The notes beneath the pieces are model-generated. The model did not search any database, was not told the origin of the DNA, and saw only the letters and a program-made list of their open reading frames with translations. Shown piece by piece: positions 1 through 10,195 of a DNA stretch of 64,000 bases. This stretch comes from an uncultured Chlorobiaceae bacterium (GTDB taxonomy: Bacteria > Bacteroidota > Chlorobiia > Chlorobiales > Chlorobiaceae). The stretch covers positions 1-64,000 of the forward strand of contig CAJEXI010000001.1 of assembly GCA_903994455.1 (NCBI GenBank), given 5' to 3'. Within the stretch, counting starts at the first letter, position 1. Every line of letters starts with the position of its first letter. Both the position numbers and the translations under genes were made by a program.

Positions 1-1
1 G

Positions 2-3000
2 ATTACCTCGAACGCTGACATCGTCGACAACCTGAGCCTGGCCACTCAAAACTCCGGCAGCAACGGTATCTGGCTCGATGCTGATGGCGACAAGCTGATG
101 GCGGGTTCACTCCAGATCGGCACTGCCAGTGCATTGTCTGTGAGCAGCAGCAACGCATGGACCCTGACGTTCAATGAACAGGCAACCAACGCTTTGGTCG
201 AGAGCGTTGGCAGGGCCATCATGTTCAACAACAGCAGCGCCACACTCGCCTCCGATGCTCAACGCGGCATGACGCTGACCGTCAGTGACAACGAAGGCGC
301 ATCAGCCACACTGGTTGAGACGGTTGTCATAGCACCTTCACTGTCGAGCGCAACACCAGCAGACGATGCGACGGCTGTCGCTGTCGACAGCAACATCGTC
401 CTGACGTTCAATAAAGCTGTTGTGGCAGGTACTGGTTCTATCGTCATCAGCAGCAGCAGTGGCAACAGCCTCGCTCTTGATGTTACCGACAGCAGCCAGG
501 TCACCTTCACTGGCAGCACGCTCACCATTAATCCCTCCTCTGATTTACAGGCAGGAAACGTTTATCATGTGGAGATGTCAGGCGGGGTTATCAAGGATCT
601 TGCAGGAGTAGCGTATGCGGGGATCAGTGATGCAACCACCTTGAATTTTGCCACAGTCGCGCACAAATTCAACAGTAATGGTCAGCCGCTTGAACATTAT
701 AGTGGCCATACCTATCAGTATACCAGCAATGGCCTTCTGTCGTGGGAGCAAGCTGAAGCTGAAGCCATTGTGCATGGCGGGCATCTGGTGACGGTGAATG
801 ATGCAGAAGAAAACCAGTGGTTAAGTTCTGTTTTTGGCACATCAGGTATCTGGATTGGTTTCAATGATCTGCAGCACGAGGGGCAATGGGTATGGGCGGA
901 TGGAAGCGATGTCACCTATACAAACTGGGGGGCTGGCGAACCGAATAATCAGGAGAGTAGTGATTTTGGAAGTATTGCGGCTTATAGCGGCGGAATGTGG
1001 AGTGATCAGCCTCTCTATAGCCAGCTTTATGGCATCATCGAATATCCATCGCTTATCATTGTTCCAACACTCACGGCGTTTCGTGGTGTCGCAGGCACAA
1101 CCAGCGAAGATACCGAAACAAAAATCACCTTTGCCGATCTTCTGGCCGGGGGAGATGCCGCCGATACTGATGGCGTGGTGGAAGCTTTTGTCGTCAAGTC
1201 CCCAAATGGCACTCTCAGAATCGGCTCCGATGCGGCAACTGCCACCTTATGGGATGCGTTTGCCAATAACACGATTGATGCCACTCACCATGCATGGTGG
1301 ACACCAGCCGCCAATGCCAATGGCACACTCGATGCCTTTGGCGTGGTTGCCCGCGACAATGATGGAGCAGAATCAATAACTCCAGTAAACGTTACGGTAG
1401 CGGTAACACCTGTTAAGGATGCTCCGATTATTCTTTTACCCTCAGTAGTCGCTTTTGCTCCACCAGTGGACTATAGCACGCAATCCCCCTGGCGAGTTGC
1501 CACTGCTGATCTTGATGGAGATGGTGACAATGATATGGTTGTCCTCAATTTTTCTGCTGTTTCAGTGCTTTTGAATAATGGCGACGGCACGTTTGCTGCA
1601 AATAACGAGTACCAGACGGAGTATTTTCTTGACGCTCTCACGATTGCCGATCTCAATAATGACGGGCATGCTGATATTGTAACAAGCGGCTCCTCTTATT
1701 ACGGTATTAACAGTAAAGTGTCAGTGCTTTTTGGCAAAGGCAATGGTTTTTTTACGACAAGAACCGATTATTTTTTAGCCAATTCTTCAGCCTCAATTAC
1801 CTCTGCTGATTTTAACAGTGATGGCAAGGCTGATCTTGCTGTCACCAATGATGTTGGCATTTCTCTCCTTTTAAACAAGGGTGATGCTACGTTCGCCCAG
1901 GGTACGGATTACCCTACGGGAGAGTCTGTGCGTGCAGTAGCCTCTGCTGATTTTAATAGTGATGGCAAGGCTGATCTTGTCGTCGCCAATTATTTGGGCA
2001 TTTCGGTACTCCTGAACAACGGCGATGGCACCTTTGCTCCAAAACGGGACTATGCTCCAGATGTTGCGCCTGATTCTCTTACTGTTGCTGATCTGGACGG
2101 TGATGGCAAAACGGATATCATCGCAGTGAATCAGAGCAACAAAACCGTGGCACTGCTCTTGAACAATGGAGATGGTACATTTGCCCCAAAAAGGGAATAT
2201 GCCACAAGTTTTGATCCTCTCGCGGTAACCACTGGCGATTTTAATGGCGACGGCAAGAGCGATTTTGTTGTGACAGGTCAGGAAAAATCCAATACTGGCG
2301 GAGGCATCGTCTCTCTTTTTTTGAATGACGGCAATGGCGCTTTTACTCTCCGCACCAATTTCTCAATTGCCGAGGGACTCTCTTCGGTAACAACTGCCGA
2401 TCTCAATGGCGATGGAAAAGCGGATATTGTTGTGGGAGACTCTTCGAACAGCAAACTCTTCGTGTTGCTCAACAGCTCTGGCAAGAACACCGAATTTTCT
2501 GAACAGACTCCCGTCCCGGTTCTGGGAGATAGTATTATCAACGATCCCGACGGAGATCCGGATTGGAATGCTGGTTCGCTGCAAATTCAGATTACGGCAA
2601 ACGCTGATGCTGCCGACACGCTGAGCATAGCTTCTGCCGACCCCGGCAAGAACGGGATCTGGCTTGAGAGCAACAGCAACAGGCTGATGGCTGGCTCCAC
2701 CTGGATAGGCACAGCGGATGCCGCTTCAATCAGCAGCGGCACCGCATGGAAATTGACCTTCAATGAGCTGGCAACCAATGAGCTGGTGCAGCGTGTTGGT
2801 CGCGCTATCATGTTCAACAACAGCAGCGACACTCCATCAACCGATGAACGCAGCATGACACTGACCCTCAGCGACAACCGTGGGGGCTCAACCACACTGG
2901 TCAGGCAGGTCAGTGTAACACCCGTCAATGACGCACCAACGGTTTCGGCCATCATCAACCCTGTCGCGACAACGGCTGAAGACACTGCCGTTGAAATCAC

Positions 3001-6000
3001 TTTTGCCAGTTTGCAGGCAAAGGGCAATGCCGCCGATATTGATGGCTTCGTTGATGGTTTTGTTGTACAGCATATCAGCAGTGGCAGCCTGAAAATTGGC
3101 GCTGATGCAGCCAGCGCTACGCTCTATAACGCCCAAACCAATAACAAGATTGATGCCACTCACCACGCATGGTGGAGCGCAGAGCACAACGCCAATGGCA
3201 CCCTCAATGCCTTTACCGTGGTCGCCCATGATAACGGAGGGAAAGAATCAGCTACAGGCGTACAGGTAACCGTATCGGTAACACCTGTTCAGGATGCTCC
3301 AGTTCTCTCTTTTCAGCGAACAACAACACTCTCCTTTGCTGAAAACGTCAATTACCTCGTCGGGTATAACTCAACGGAACTTCGCACGACCGATTTCAAT
3401 GGTGATGGCAAGGCAGACCTTGTTCTCCGCAATCCTGCCGGGTTCTCGGTGCAGTTGAACAACGGCGATGGCACGTTTGCGCCAACAAACAATTATGCTA
3501 CCGATTTTTCGCCTGCTTCGGTGACTACCGCTGACCTCAATGGCGACAGCAAAGCCGACCTCATCATAAGTTATACGAACAATGACCGTCCTGGTAGCTC
3601 TGTCGCCGTGTTGATTGGCAAGGGTGATGGCACGTTTGCCCCCAAAACAGAGTACTCTCTTGGATATTATACCTATCCATCTTCCCCCTCTGCAATAGTG
3701 ACGGCTGATGTCAACGGTGACGGCCAAACCGATCTCATCGTAACTGGTCTCAACTCCTTCGACAACACAGGGCAGCTCTCTGTTTTTCTGAACAACGGTG
3801 ACGGCACTTTTCTCTCAAAAACAGATTATGCCACTCCAAACAGTGCCCCGTTGGTTACCGTTACTGACCTGAATGGTGACGGGAACGCCGATCTCATTGT
3901 CACGAGCAATACCTACAACTATTACAGCAATACCAGTACGTTCTCGGTGTTGATGAACAACGGTGATGGCACCTTTGCTCCAAAAAAGGATTACTCGATA
4001 GATACTTTTCTTAAAGCGGTAACAACCGTCGATCTGCATGGCGACGGGAAAGCCGATATCATCGTAACGCACAATAACTCTTACTATTACAACCTCAGCA
4101 CGTTTTCGGTGTTTCTGAACAAGGGTGATGGCACCTTTGCCCCAAAAACAGATTACACTCTTCAGGGTTCCCTTAATGCGTTGACAACCGTCGATCTGAA
4201 TGGTGATGGTAAAACTGATCTCATTGTCACGAGCACAGACTCTTACAACAACATCAGCAAGTTTTCGGTGTTTCTGAACAACACTGATGGCACCTTTACC
4301 CCAAAAACAGACTATACGCTTGAGGGTAGCCTGAACACCGTTACTGACCTGAATGGTGATGGGAAAGCCGATATTATTGTAACAAATGGTTTCTGGGACT
4401 CTTATAACTACATCAGCAAGGTTTCGGTGTTTCTGAACAACGGTGATGGCAGCTTTGCTCCAAAAACAGATTACACCATAGAAGGTTCCCTTAGCACCGT
4501 TGAGGATCTGAATGGTGACGGGAACGCTGATCTCATTGTCACGAGCATGAACTATTCCAACAACACCAGCAAGGTCTCGGTGTTGATGAACAACGGTGAT
4601 GGCACCTTTACCACCCAGCAAGGCCGCGCCATCACAACAAAAATCCAGTCGGTAACAGTGAATGATCTTAACGATGATGGTGATGCCGATATCATCGTTA
4701 TGGGCATTAATTATGCTACCAACAACAACAACGTCTCGGTGATGCTGAACACTTCACATCATACTGCCTTTACCGAACAAACACCGGTAGCTGCCTTTGG
4801 AAATATCATCATCACCGATCCTGATGGTGAAGGTGAGTGGAAAGATGGTTCACTGAGCGTTCAGATTACCGCCAACGCTGACCCTGCCGACAGCCTGAGC
4901 ATCACCACCACCAATCCCGGTGGCAACGGCATCTGGCTTGATGTCAACGGCGACAAGTTGATGGCGGGCTTACTCCAGATTGGTACTGCCAGTGCCGCGT
5001 CAGTCAGCAACGGCACAGAGTGGATATTTTCCCTCAATGAGCAGGCAACCAACGAACTGATGCAGAGTCTTGGGCGCGCCATTATGTTCAAGAATAGCGG
5101 CGACATACCATCAACCAATGAGCGCAGCATGACACTGACCGTCAGCGACAGCTACGGAGCATCAACCATACAGGTGCAGCAGCTCAACGTAACACCTGTC
5201 AACGACGCGCCGACGTTTACACACTTCACAAGCCCGGTTACGACAACGGCTGAAGATACTGCGGTTGAAATTACCGTTGCTGATTTGCTGGCAACAGGCA
5301 AGAGCGCCGATGTTGATGGCGTGGTTGATGGATTTGTTGTACAAAACCTCAGCAGTGGCACCCTGAAAATTGGTAGTGACAAGGCCAGTGCAACACCGTA
5401 TAATGAGGGCAATCATACCATTGATGCTGCTCACCACGCCTGGTGGACACCCGAGACAAATGCCAATGGCACCCTCAATGCCTTTACCACAGTTGCCCGC
5501 GATAACGATGGCGGCACATCAGCAACAGCCCTACAGGCAACCGTCGTGGTTACGCCGGTCAACGATGCGCCGGTGATTACTGTTCCACAATTGTTTGCGT
5601 CAACAGTAGCTTACGCTGTTGCCGGTGAGCCCAATTTGGTCATCACTGCCGACAGTAATGGAGATGGTCATGCCGATATCATCAGCACGAGCGGCAGCCA
5701 CTATTACAGCGCCAACGGCATCGTCTCGGTGTTGCAGAACAACGGTGACGGGACTTTTGCTCCACAAACAGATTACGCAACAGAAGGTGCCTTTGCTTCT
5801 CTGACAAGTGCTGATATCAATGGGGATGGTAACGCCGATCTCATAGGAATCAGAGTTGTGGGCTGCTACTACGACAGCAGGTTCGTTTCAGTGCTGCTCA
5901 GTAAGGGTGATGGTACTTTTGCGCCAAAAACAGATTTCGTGCTTGATGGTACCTATAACTCCGTGAAAACGGCCGATCTCAATGGCGATAATAATGCCGA

Positions 6001-9000
6001 TATCATCATCATGAGCATGGATACCTCCAGTAATATCGGCAAGGTCTCGGTGTTGTTGAGCAAGGGCGATGGTACTTTTGCACCAAAAGCAGACTACGCG
6101 ACTGATGGTTTTCTCGACCTGGATGCTGTGATAACTGCCGATCTCAATGGCGACAGGAAAGCCGATCTCATCATCATGAGCAAGGACACTTCCGGTAGCG
6201 CCAGCAAGGTCTCATTGTGGCTGGGCAAGGGTGATGGCACCTTTGCTCCAGCAACAGACTACGCGATAGATGGTTCCCTGACCACGGCAACAACTGCCGA
6301 TCTCAATGGCGACGGTAAAGCCGATATGATTGTAACCAGTCTCGACTTTGCCAGGACGATCAGCAAGGTCTCGGTGTTATTGAACAACGGTGATGGCACT
6401 TTTGCCCAAAAAACCGATTACGCTTATGCCACAAACCTCAATAGTTATTCTCCTTCTCTAACAACGACGGATCTCAATGGTGATGGCAAAGCCGATCTTC
6501 TTGTCTCGGCGGCGGACTATTCCGGAAACATCAGTAACGTTTCGGTGTTTCTGAACAACGGTGATGGAACCTTTGCTCCAAAAACAGATTACGTTATCGG
6601 GGATTATGGAGTCAATCCCTCTTCTGTTCTGGCTCTTGATCTCAATGGTGATGGTTATAAAGATATTTTGTACAAAATCTCTGACGGACAAGAGGCTGAC
6701 AGGGTGGTTGCGCTGTTAAACAACGGTAAAGGTGGTTTTGACGACAAAACAATTGTCACTCCGGGAGGTTATCTCTCTTTACTCACTCCTGCCGATCTCA
6801 ATAATGATGGAAAAACAGATATCATTGGAGCAAGTACGGACGCTTCCAGTGGCATCAGCAAGGTTTCTGTGCTGCTGAACACCACACCGCCACCAATCAC
6901 CTTCACGGAGCACACACCTCTGTTGCTTTTCAAAAATATTACCATTACGGAGCCTGATGGTCCCGCAGCGTGGAGTCAGAGTTTGTTTACTGTACAGATC
7001 ACCGCAAACGCAGACACGGCAGATCATCTGACTCTTCCAACAACCAACCCTGGCAACAGTGGCATCTGGCTCGACACGCATGGCAACATGCTGATGGCTG
7101 GCACCATAACCATTGGCTCGGCCGATGCGCCATCTGTTTCCGGCGATACGTTATGGCACTTCATCTTCAATGAAAATGCCACCAACGAACTGGTGCAGAA
7201 TGTTGGCCACGCTCTTCTGTTCAATAACGACAGCGATACCCTCTCTGCGGCTGAACGCGGCATTACGCTGACCGTCAGTGACAGCGAAGGCGCATCAGCC
7301 AGGGTTTCGGTTGCCATAACACAGGTGAACGATGTGCCTAAGTTTACGGCATTTACCAACTCTGTTGCAACAACATCCGAGGATATTGCCGTTGCCATCA
7401 CCTTTGCCGATTTGCAGGCGAAAGGCAATAGCGCCGATAATGATGGCTCCATTGACAGCTTTACGGTAAAAGGTATCGCCAGTGGAACATTAACCATTGG
7501 TCATGATGCGTCAACAGCTACCGTCTGGAATGCTGCGACAAACAATACCATTGATGCCAATCATAACGCATGGTGGATGCCCTACAGCAATGCCAACGGG
7601 TCACTTGATGCGTTTACCGTTGTTGCGCACGACAACGATGGCGGAGAATCAGTGACAGAAGTACAGGCAATCGTAGCAGTCACCCCGGTTAACGATGCCC
7701 CCGCTTTTATATCCTATCCTGTAACGGTTGCATCAACCTATACAGAGCATGGGAATGCTGTAGTACTTGACAGCAATGTGCTGATTGTTGATGCTGAACT
7801 TTCCACATCAAATAATTATGCCAGCGCGGCTCTGACGCTTGCAAGGCATGGTGGAGCAAGTGCTGACGACCTCTTTTCTGGCGCAGGTATTGTTGCTGCG
7901 GCGGCGAGCGGCATTGTCACCATGCCCGGTACAGATATTGGTACTTACACCTGGGCATCGGGAACGCTTACCCTGCTCTTTAATACGAATGCAACACCTG
8001 AGTTGGTGAATAGTGCCATGCAATCCCTTGCCTATGAAAATGCAAGTGATACCCCACCCCCTTCCGTACAGATTGACTGGACATTTAACGATGGCAACAG
8101 CAGCGAAGCACTGGGCGCTACCGCCAGCACCATGGTTCTGATCACTGATGAAACCCAGGCAGGTAGAGCTCAAGATGGTTACCTTGCTCATGCTCTGGTG
8201 TGGATTGACAGCAACAACAACGGGGAGCGTGATTGGACCGATACCAACAGCAATGGTCTTTGGGAGAGCGGAGAGGGTGAAGCATGGACGCTAACGGACA
8301 GTACCGGCCAGTTCGCCAATTTGCCTGGCAATGGAACTCTGCGTATTGCGGCTAATCCGTCAGGCGGAACCACCGATATTTCCACAGGTTTGCCCTTTAC
8401 CGGCTCTTTTTCAGCCCCGTCCGGCTCAACGGTTATCAATCCGCTGACCACACTGCTTGTGGCTGCTGGTGGTGATGCAACAATGGTCAATAAAGCATTG
8501 GGTCTTGATAGTGCACTGAACCTGGCAACCTATGATCCTCTTGCAGCTCTCTCGGCATCAGGAACAAGCAGTGCGGATCAGGCTCAGGCATTGGCGATAC
8601 AAGGCAAGGCGCTCCAGATTGCCAACATCATGGACATTGCCATCAGTGCCGTTCATGGCGCAGGCGCAACCAATGCCAACATGAGCGATATGGCAACACG
8701 TATTGCTGCCTCATTGCTTGCCGACGCAGGAACAGGCTCGGTCAATCTTGATAATAGCGCCGTTATTGCAAATGCCATGGCATCAGCCGCTCAAACGGTT
8801 GTTGGCGATACAACAGCACTGAACGCTCAAAAAACAGCCATTGCTGATGCGACCGCTCTGATTAACAATAAAATAGGAACGGCCTCAAAGAGCAGCGACC
8901 TGTCGGGCAGCATAACCAATATGGTGGCCGCCCGGATTGTGGCACAGGAGACGCTGGCAAGCCAGGCTGCGCAGGCGATACAACACAACAGTAGCACCTA

Positions 9001-9493
9001 TCTTACCCTGGATAGTGGAAATATTGACCGCGCAATAGGTGCTGCAACTTCTCAGGTCGGCACCATTCATCCACCAGCCATTACCAATTTTTCTCCGCTT
9101 GACGGGGCAACTGACGTACCGGTTGACAGCGATCTGCATTTCACCTTCACGGATGCTATCCAGCCCGGAAGCGGCCTGATTGAGATTCACCGCGATTCGG
9201 CTACTGGGCCTCTTGTTGAACGTTACGATCCACTGCACAGCGATAATCTCACGATTTCAGGCAATGAGCTCACCGTTAACCCCACGAACGACCTGGATTA
9301 TAATTCCCATTATTATGTCACGTTTGCCCAAAATTCGATTGATAATCTCATTGGAGATCATTTTACCGGCAGTGCTGATTATGACCTGTTTACCGTAGCT
9401 GATCCTTATGCAGGAAATGATGGACACGATAATTCCACACAGGAAGTACTTTTGGGTATTGCTGGTTTAGGTCTTCTGGCATGGCTCCTGTAA
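2..9493 (+). CDS. Giant FG-GAP / C-type lectin / Ig-like surface protein, 5' end missing
   Basis: The frame is open from base 2, so the start lies outside the window; about 3160 residues are visible. Domains in order: an SbsA/Big_5-like Ig domain (nt ~332-650); a C-type lectin domain (nt ~656-1050) with WIGF, an EPN calcium/sugar motif and a WSD near its end; then three large modules. Each module has a beta-rich cadherin-like segment ending in a VNDAP-type linker, followed by FG-GAP/VCBS repeats with D-x-[DN]-x-D-G calcium loops. A fourth module lacks the repeats. A region with DSNNNGERDWTD-type loops (nt ~8200-8290) and a final Ig-like domain (nt ~9070-9400) follow. The end is a short hydrophobic stretch with no sorting motif. 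Such proteins are usually exported adhesins; binding of a glycan through the lectin domain is inference. Confidence 0.85.
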   Translation: MTSNADIVDNLSLATQNSGSNGIWLDADGDKLMAGSLQIGTASALSVSSSNAWTLTFNEQATNALVESVGRAIMFNNSSATLASDAQRGMTLTVSDNEGASATLVETVVIAPSLSSATPADDATAVAVDSNIVLTFNKAVVAGTGSIVISSSSGNSLALDVTDSSQVTFTGSTLTINPSSDLQAGNVYHVEMSGGVIKDLAGVAYAGISDATTLNFATVAHKFNSNGQPLEHYSGHTYQYTSNGLLSWEQAEAEAIVHGGHLVTVNDAEENQWLSSVFGTSGIWIGFNDLQHEGQWVWADGSDVTYTNWGAGEPNNQESSDFGSIAAYSGGMWSDQPLYSQLYGIIEYPSLIIVPTLTAFRGVAGTTSEDTETKITFADLLAGGDAADTDGVVEAFVVKSPNGTLRIGSDAATATLWDAFANNTIDATHHAWWTPAANANGTLDAFGVVARDNDGAESITPVNVTVAVTPVKDAPIILLPSVVAFAPPVDYSTQSPWRVATADLDGDGDNDMVVLNFSAVSVLLNNGDGTFAANNEYQTEYFLDALTIADLNNDGHADIVTSGSSYYGINSKVSVLFGKGNGFFTTRTDYFLANSSASITSADFNSDGKADLAVTNDVGISLLLNKGDATFAQGTDYPTGESVRAVASADFNSDGKADLVVANYLGISVLLNNGDGTFAPKRDYAPDVAPDSLTVADLDGDGKTDIIAVNQSNKTVALLLNNGDGTFAPKREYATSFDPLAVTTGDFNGDGKSDFVVTGQEKSNTGGGIVSLFLNDGNGAFTLRTNFSIAEGLSSVTTADLNGDGKADIVVGDSSNSKLFVLLNSSGKNTEFSEQTPVPVLGDSIINDPDGDPDWNAGSLQIQITANADAADTLSIASADPGKNGIWLESNSNRLMAGSTWIGTADAASISSGTAWKLTFNELATNELVQRVGRAIMFNNSSDTPSTDERSMTLTLSDNRGGSTTLVRQVSVTPVNDAPTVSAIINPVATTAEDTAVEITFASLQAKGNAADIDGFVDGFVVQHISSGSLKIGADAASATLYNAQTNNKIDATHHAWWSAEHNANGTLNAFTVVAHDNGGKESATGVQVTVSVTPVQDAPVLSFQRTTTLSFAENVNYLVGYNSTELRTTDFNGDGKADLVLRNPAGFSVQLNNGDGTFAPTNNYATDFSPASVTTADLNGDSKADLIISYTNNDRPGSSVAVLIGKGDGTFAPKTEYSLGYYTYPSSPSAIVTADVNGDGQTDLIVTGLNSFDNTGQLSVFLNNGDGTFLSKTDYATPNSAPLVTVTDLNGDGNADLIVTSNTYNYYSNTSTFSVLMNNGDGTFAPKKDYSIDTFLKAVTTVDLHGDGKADIIVTHNNSYYYNLSTFSVFLNKGDGTFAPKTDYTLQGSLNALTTVDLNGDGKTDLIVTSTDSYNNISKFSVFLNNTDGTFTPKTDYTLEGSLNTVTDLNGDGKADIIVTNGFWDSYNYISKVSVFLNNGDGSFAPKTDYTIEGSLSTVEDLNGDGNADLIVTSMNYSNNTSKVSVLMNNGDGTFTTQQGRAITTKIQSVTVNDLNDDGDADIIVMGINYATNNNNVSVMLNTSHHTAFTEQTPVAAFGNIIITDPDGEGEWKDGSLSVQITANADPADSLSITTTNPGGNGIWLDVNGDKLMAGLLQIGTASAASVSNGTEWIFSLNEQATNELMQSLGRAIMFKNSGDIPSTNERSMTLTVSDSYGASTIQVQQLNVTPVNDAPTFTHFTSPVTTTAEDTAVEITVADLLATGKSADVDGVVDGFVVQNLSSGTLKIGSDKASATPYNEGNHTIDAAHHAWWTPETNANGTLNAFTTVARDNDGGTSATALQATVVVTPVNDAPVITVPQLFASTVAYAVAGEPNLVITADSNGDGHADIISTSGSHYYSANGIVSVLQNNGDGTFAPQTDYATEGAFASLTSADINGDGNADLIGIRVVGCYYDSRFVSVLLSKGDGTFAPKTDFVLDGTYNSVKTADLNGDNNADIIIMSMDTSSNIGKVSVLLSKGDGTFAPKADYATDGFLDLDAVITADLNGDRKADLIIMSKDTSGSASKVSLWLGKGDGTFAPATDYAIDGSLTTATTADLNGDGKADMIVTSLDFARTISKVSVLLNNGDGTFAQKTDYAYATNLNSYSPSLTTTDLNGDGKADLLVSAADYSGNISNVSVFLNNGDGTFAPKTDYVIGDYGVNPSSVLALDLNGDGYKDILYKISDGQEADRVVALLNNGKGGFDDKTIVTPGGYLSLLTPADLNNDGKTDIIGASTDASSGISKVSVLLNTTPPPITFTEHTPLLLFKNITITEPDGPAAWSQSLFTVQITANADTADHLTLPTTNPGNSGIWLDTHGNMLMAGTITIGSADAPSVSGDTLWHFIFNENATNELVQNVGHALLFNNDSDTLSAAERGITLTVSDSEGASARVSVAITQVNDVPKFTAFTNSVATTSEDIAVAITFADLQAKGNSADNDGSIDSFTVKGIASGTLTIGHDASTATVWNAATNNTIDANHNAWWMPYSNANGSLDAFTVVAHDNDGGESVTEVQAIVAVTPVNDAPAFISYPVTVASTYTEHGNAVVLDSNVLIVDAELSTSNNYASAALTLARHGGASADDLFSGAGIVAAAASGIVTMPGTDIGTYTWASGTLTLLFNTNATPELVNSAMQSLAYENASDTPPPSVQIDWTFNDGNSSEALGATASTMVLITDETQAGRAQDGYLAHALVWIDSNNNGERDWTDTNSNGLWESGEGEAWTLTDSTGQFANLPGNGTLRIAANPSGGTTDISTGLPFTGSFSAPSGSTVINPLTTLLVAAGGDATMVNKALGLDSALNLATYDPLAALSASGTSSADQAQALAIQGKALQIANIMDIAISAVHGAGATNANMSDMATRIAASLLADAGTGSVNLDNSAVIANAMASAAQTVVGDTTALNAQKTAIADATALINNKIGTASKSSDLSGSITNMVAARIVAQETLASQAAQAIQHNSSTYLTLDSGNIDRAIGAATSQVGTIHPPAITNFSPLDGATDVPVDSDLHFTFTDAIQPGSGLIEIHRDSATGPLVERYDPLHSDNLTISGNELTVNPTNDLDYNSHYYVTFAQNSIDNLIGDHFTGSADYDLFTVADPYAGNDGHDNSTQEVLLGIAGLGLLAWLL
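1443..6877 (+). repeat. Three blocks of FG-GAP coding repeats
   Basis: Three blocks of imperfect in-frame repeats of about 55-65 codons lie at nt ~1443-2480 (7 copies of the DLNGDGKAD-type loop), ~3330-4760 (9 copies) and ~5600-6877 (8 copies). The DNA between loops is often nearly identical, for example around aacaacggtgatggcac. Between blocks the larger Ig-like module is also repeated. Slippage or unequal crossing-over could change copy number without breaking the frame. Confidence 0.8.
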
Positions 9494-9611
9494 TCGCTAT
9501 TGTTAATCCTGATGTTCGGCAATTGTATTCGGCTATTTGGTGTAAGGTCTGGCAATATTATCTTGACTGTCAGGATGGGGTGAATTTTTCATTACTATAA
9601 AACGAAACACT

Positions 9612-10157
9612 ATGGGACAATTTTTAGCTATTGGGCTTGTTACTCAAATTGGTGTCGATAAAAAAAAACTCGCTCGCGTTCAACTGACACCTGAACAACT
9701 GCAGGAGCGGATGACAGCTCAGTTGCATTATGATCCTGCACTTTATCTGTTACGTGACTATGATGACTTTTATGGCTTCGACTTGAATGAAGATATTTTT
9801 TATGCACAACTTCTTCCGTTGTTAGAACAACTCTATCCGCTTCTTTATCCGGTTAAAGTAATGTATCAAGATGTTCTTCAGGAACTCACCGATTTGCCAC
9901 CTTCAGAATGGATTTCCTGGGCAAAAACGAAACCGGATGAATCTTTTCAATTTGATGGTGGTAGAGGTATGGGAGAGTATATACGAGAAAAATATAACGA
10001 TCTTTATCTTGATTATGAGAGCATTATGCTGTCTATGGAAGGCAAAATAGCAATGGAAGTTTACGGAAGACAATTCCTGTTTGTTAATTATACCATGAAG
10101 CAAACATTGAAACAGTTTTCTCTTGCAGGAGCATTACGAATGTATATTACCGGATAG
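9612..10157 (+). CDS. Hypothetical protein, 181 aa
   Basis: I do not recognise the family. The product is soluble-looking, acidic and rich in aromatic residues (many Tyr, Phe and Leu), with no signal peptide or membrane helix. It begins MGQFLAIGLV and has a cluster of Leu/Tyr around residues 60-85. It starts 118 bp after the giant adhesin on the same strand and ends 38 bp before the convergent methyltransferase. Codon use looks like normal coding sequence, and no other long frame competes here. It could be an accessory protein of the adhesin or the first gene of the island; nothing in the sequence decides. Confidence 0.6.
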   Translation: MGQFLAIGLVTQIGVDKKKLARVQLTPEQLQERMTAQLHYDPALYLLRDYDDFYGFDLNEDIFYAQLLPLLEQLYPLLYPVKVMYQDVLQELTDLPPSEWISWAKTKPDESFQFDGGRGMGEYIREKYNDLYLDYESIMLSMEGKIAMEVYGRQFLFVNYTMKQTLKQFSLAGALRMYITG

Positions 10158-10195
10158 TGATGAGCTTCTATCGGTGGCTGAGCGATATGTTCCCG

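Noticed and set aside
3815..4621. Long minus-strand open frame (268 codons) in the adhesin
   Set aside because: It is the mirror image of the FG-GAP repeats: low-complexity repeats such as GKGAITVVQKHR copy the plus-strand period. The plus strand is clearly coding.
3330..6877. CRISPR-like array
   Set aside because: Repeats are long, in frame, and code for FG-GAP loops; spacing and variation do not fit CRISPR.
8885..9238. 117-codon minus-strand frame at the adhesin end
   Set aside because: Opposite to a supported coding region and without recognisable features.
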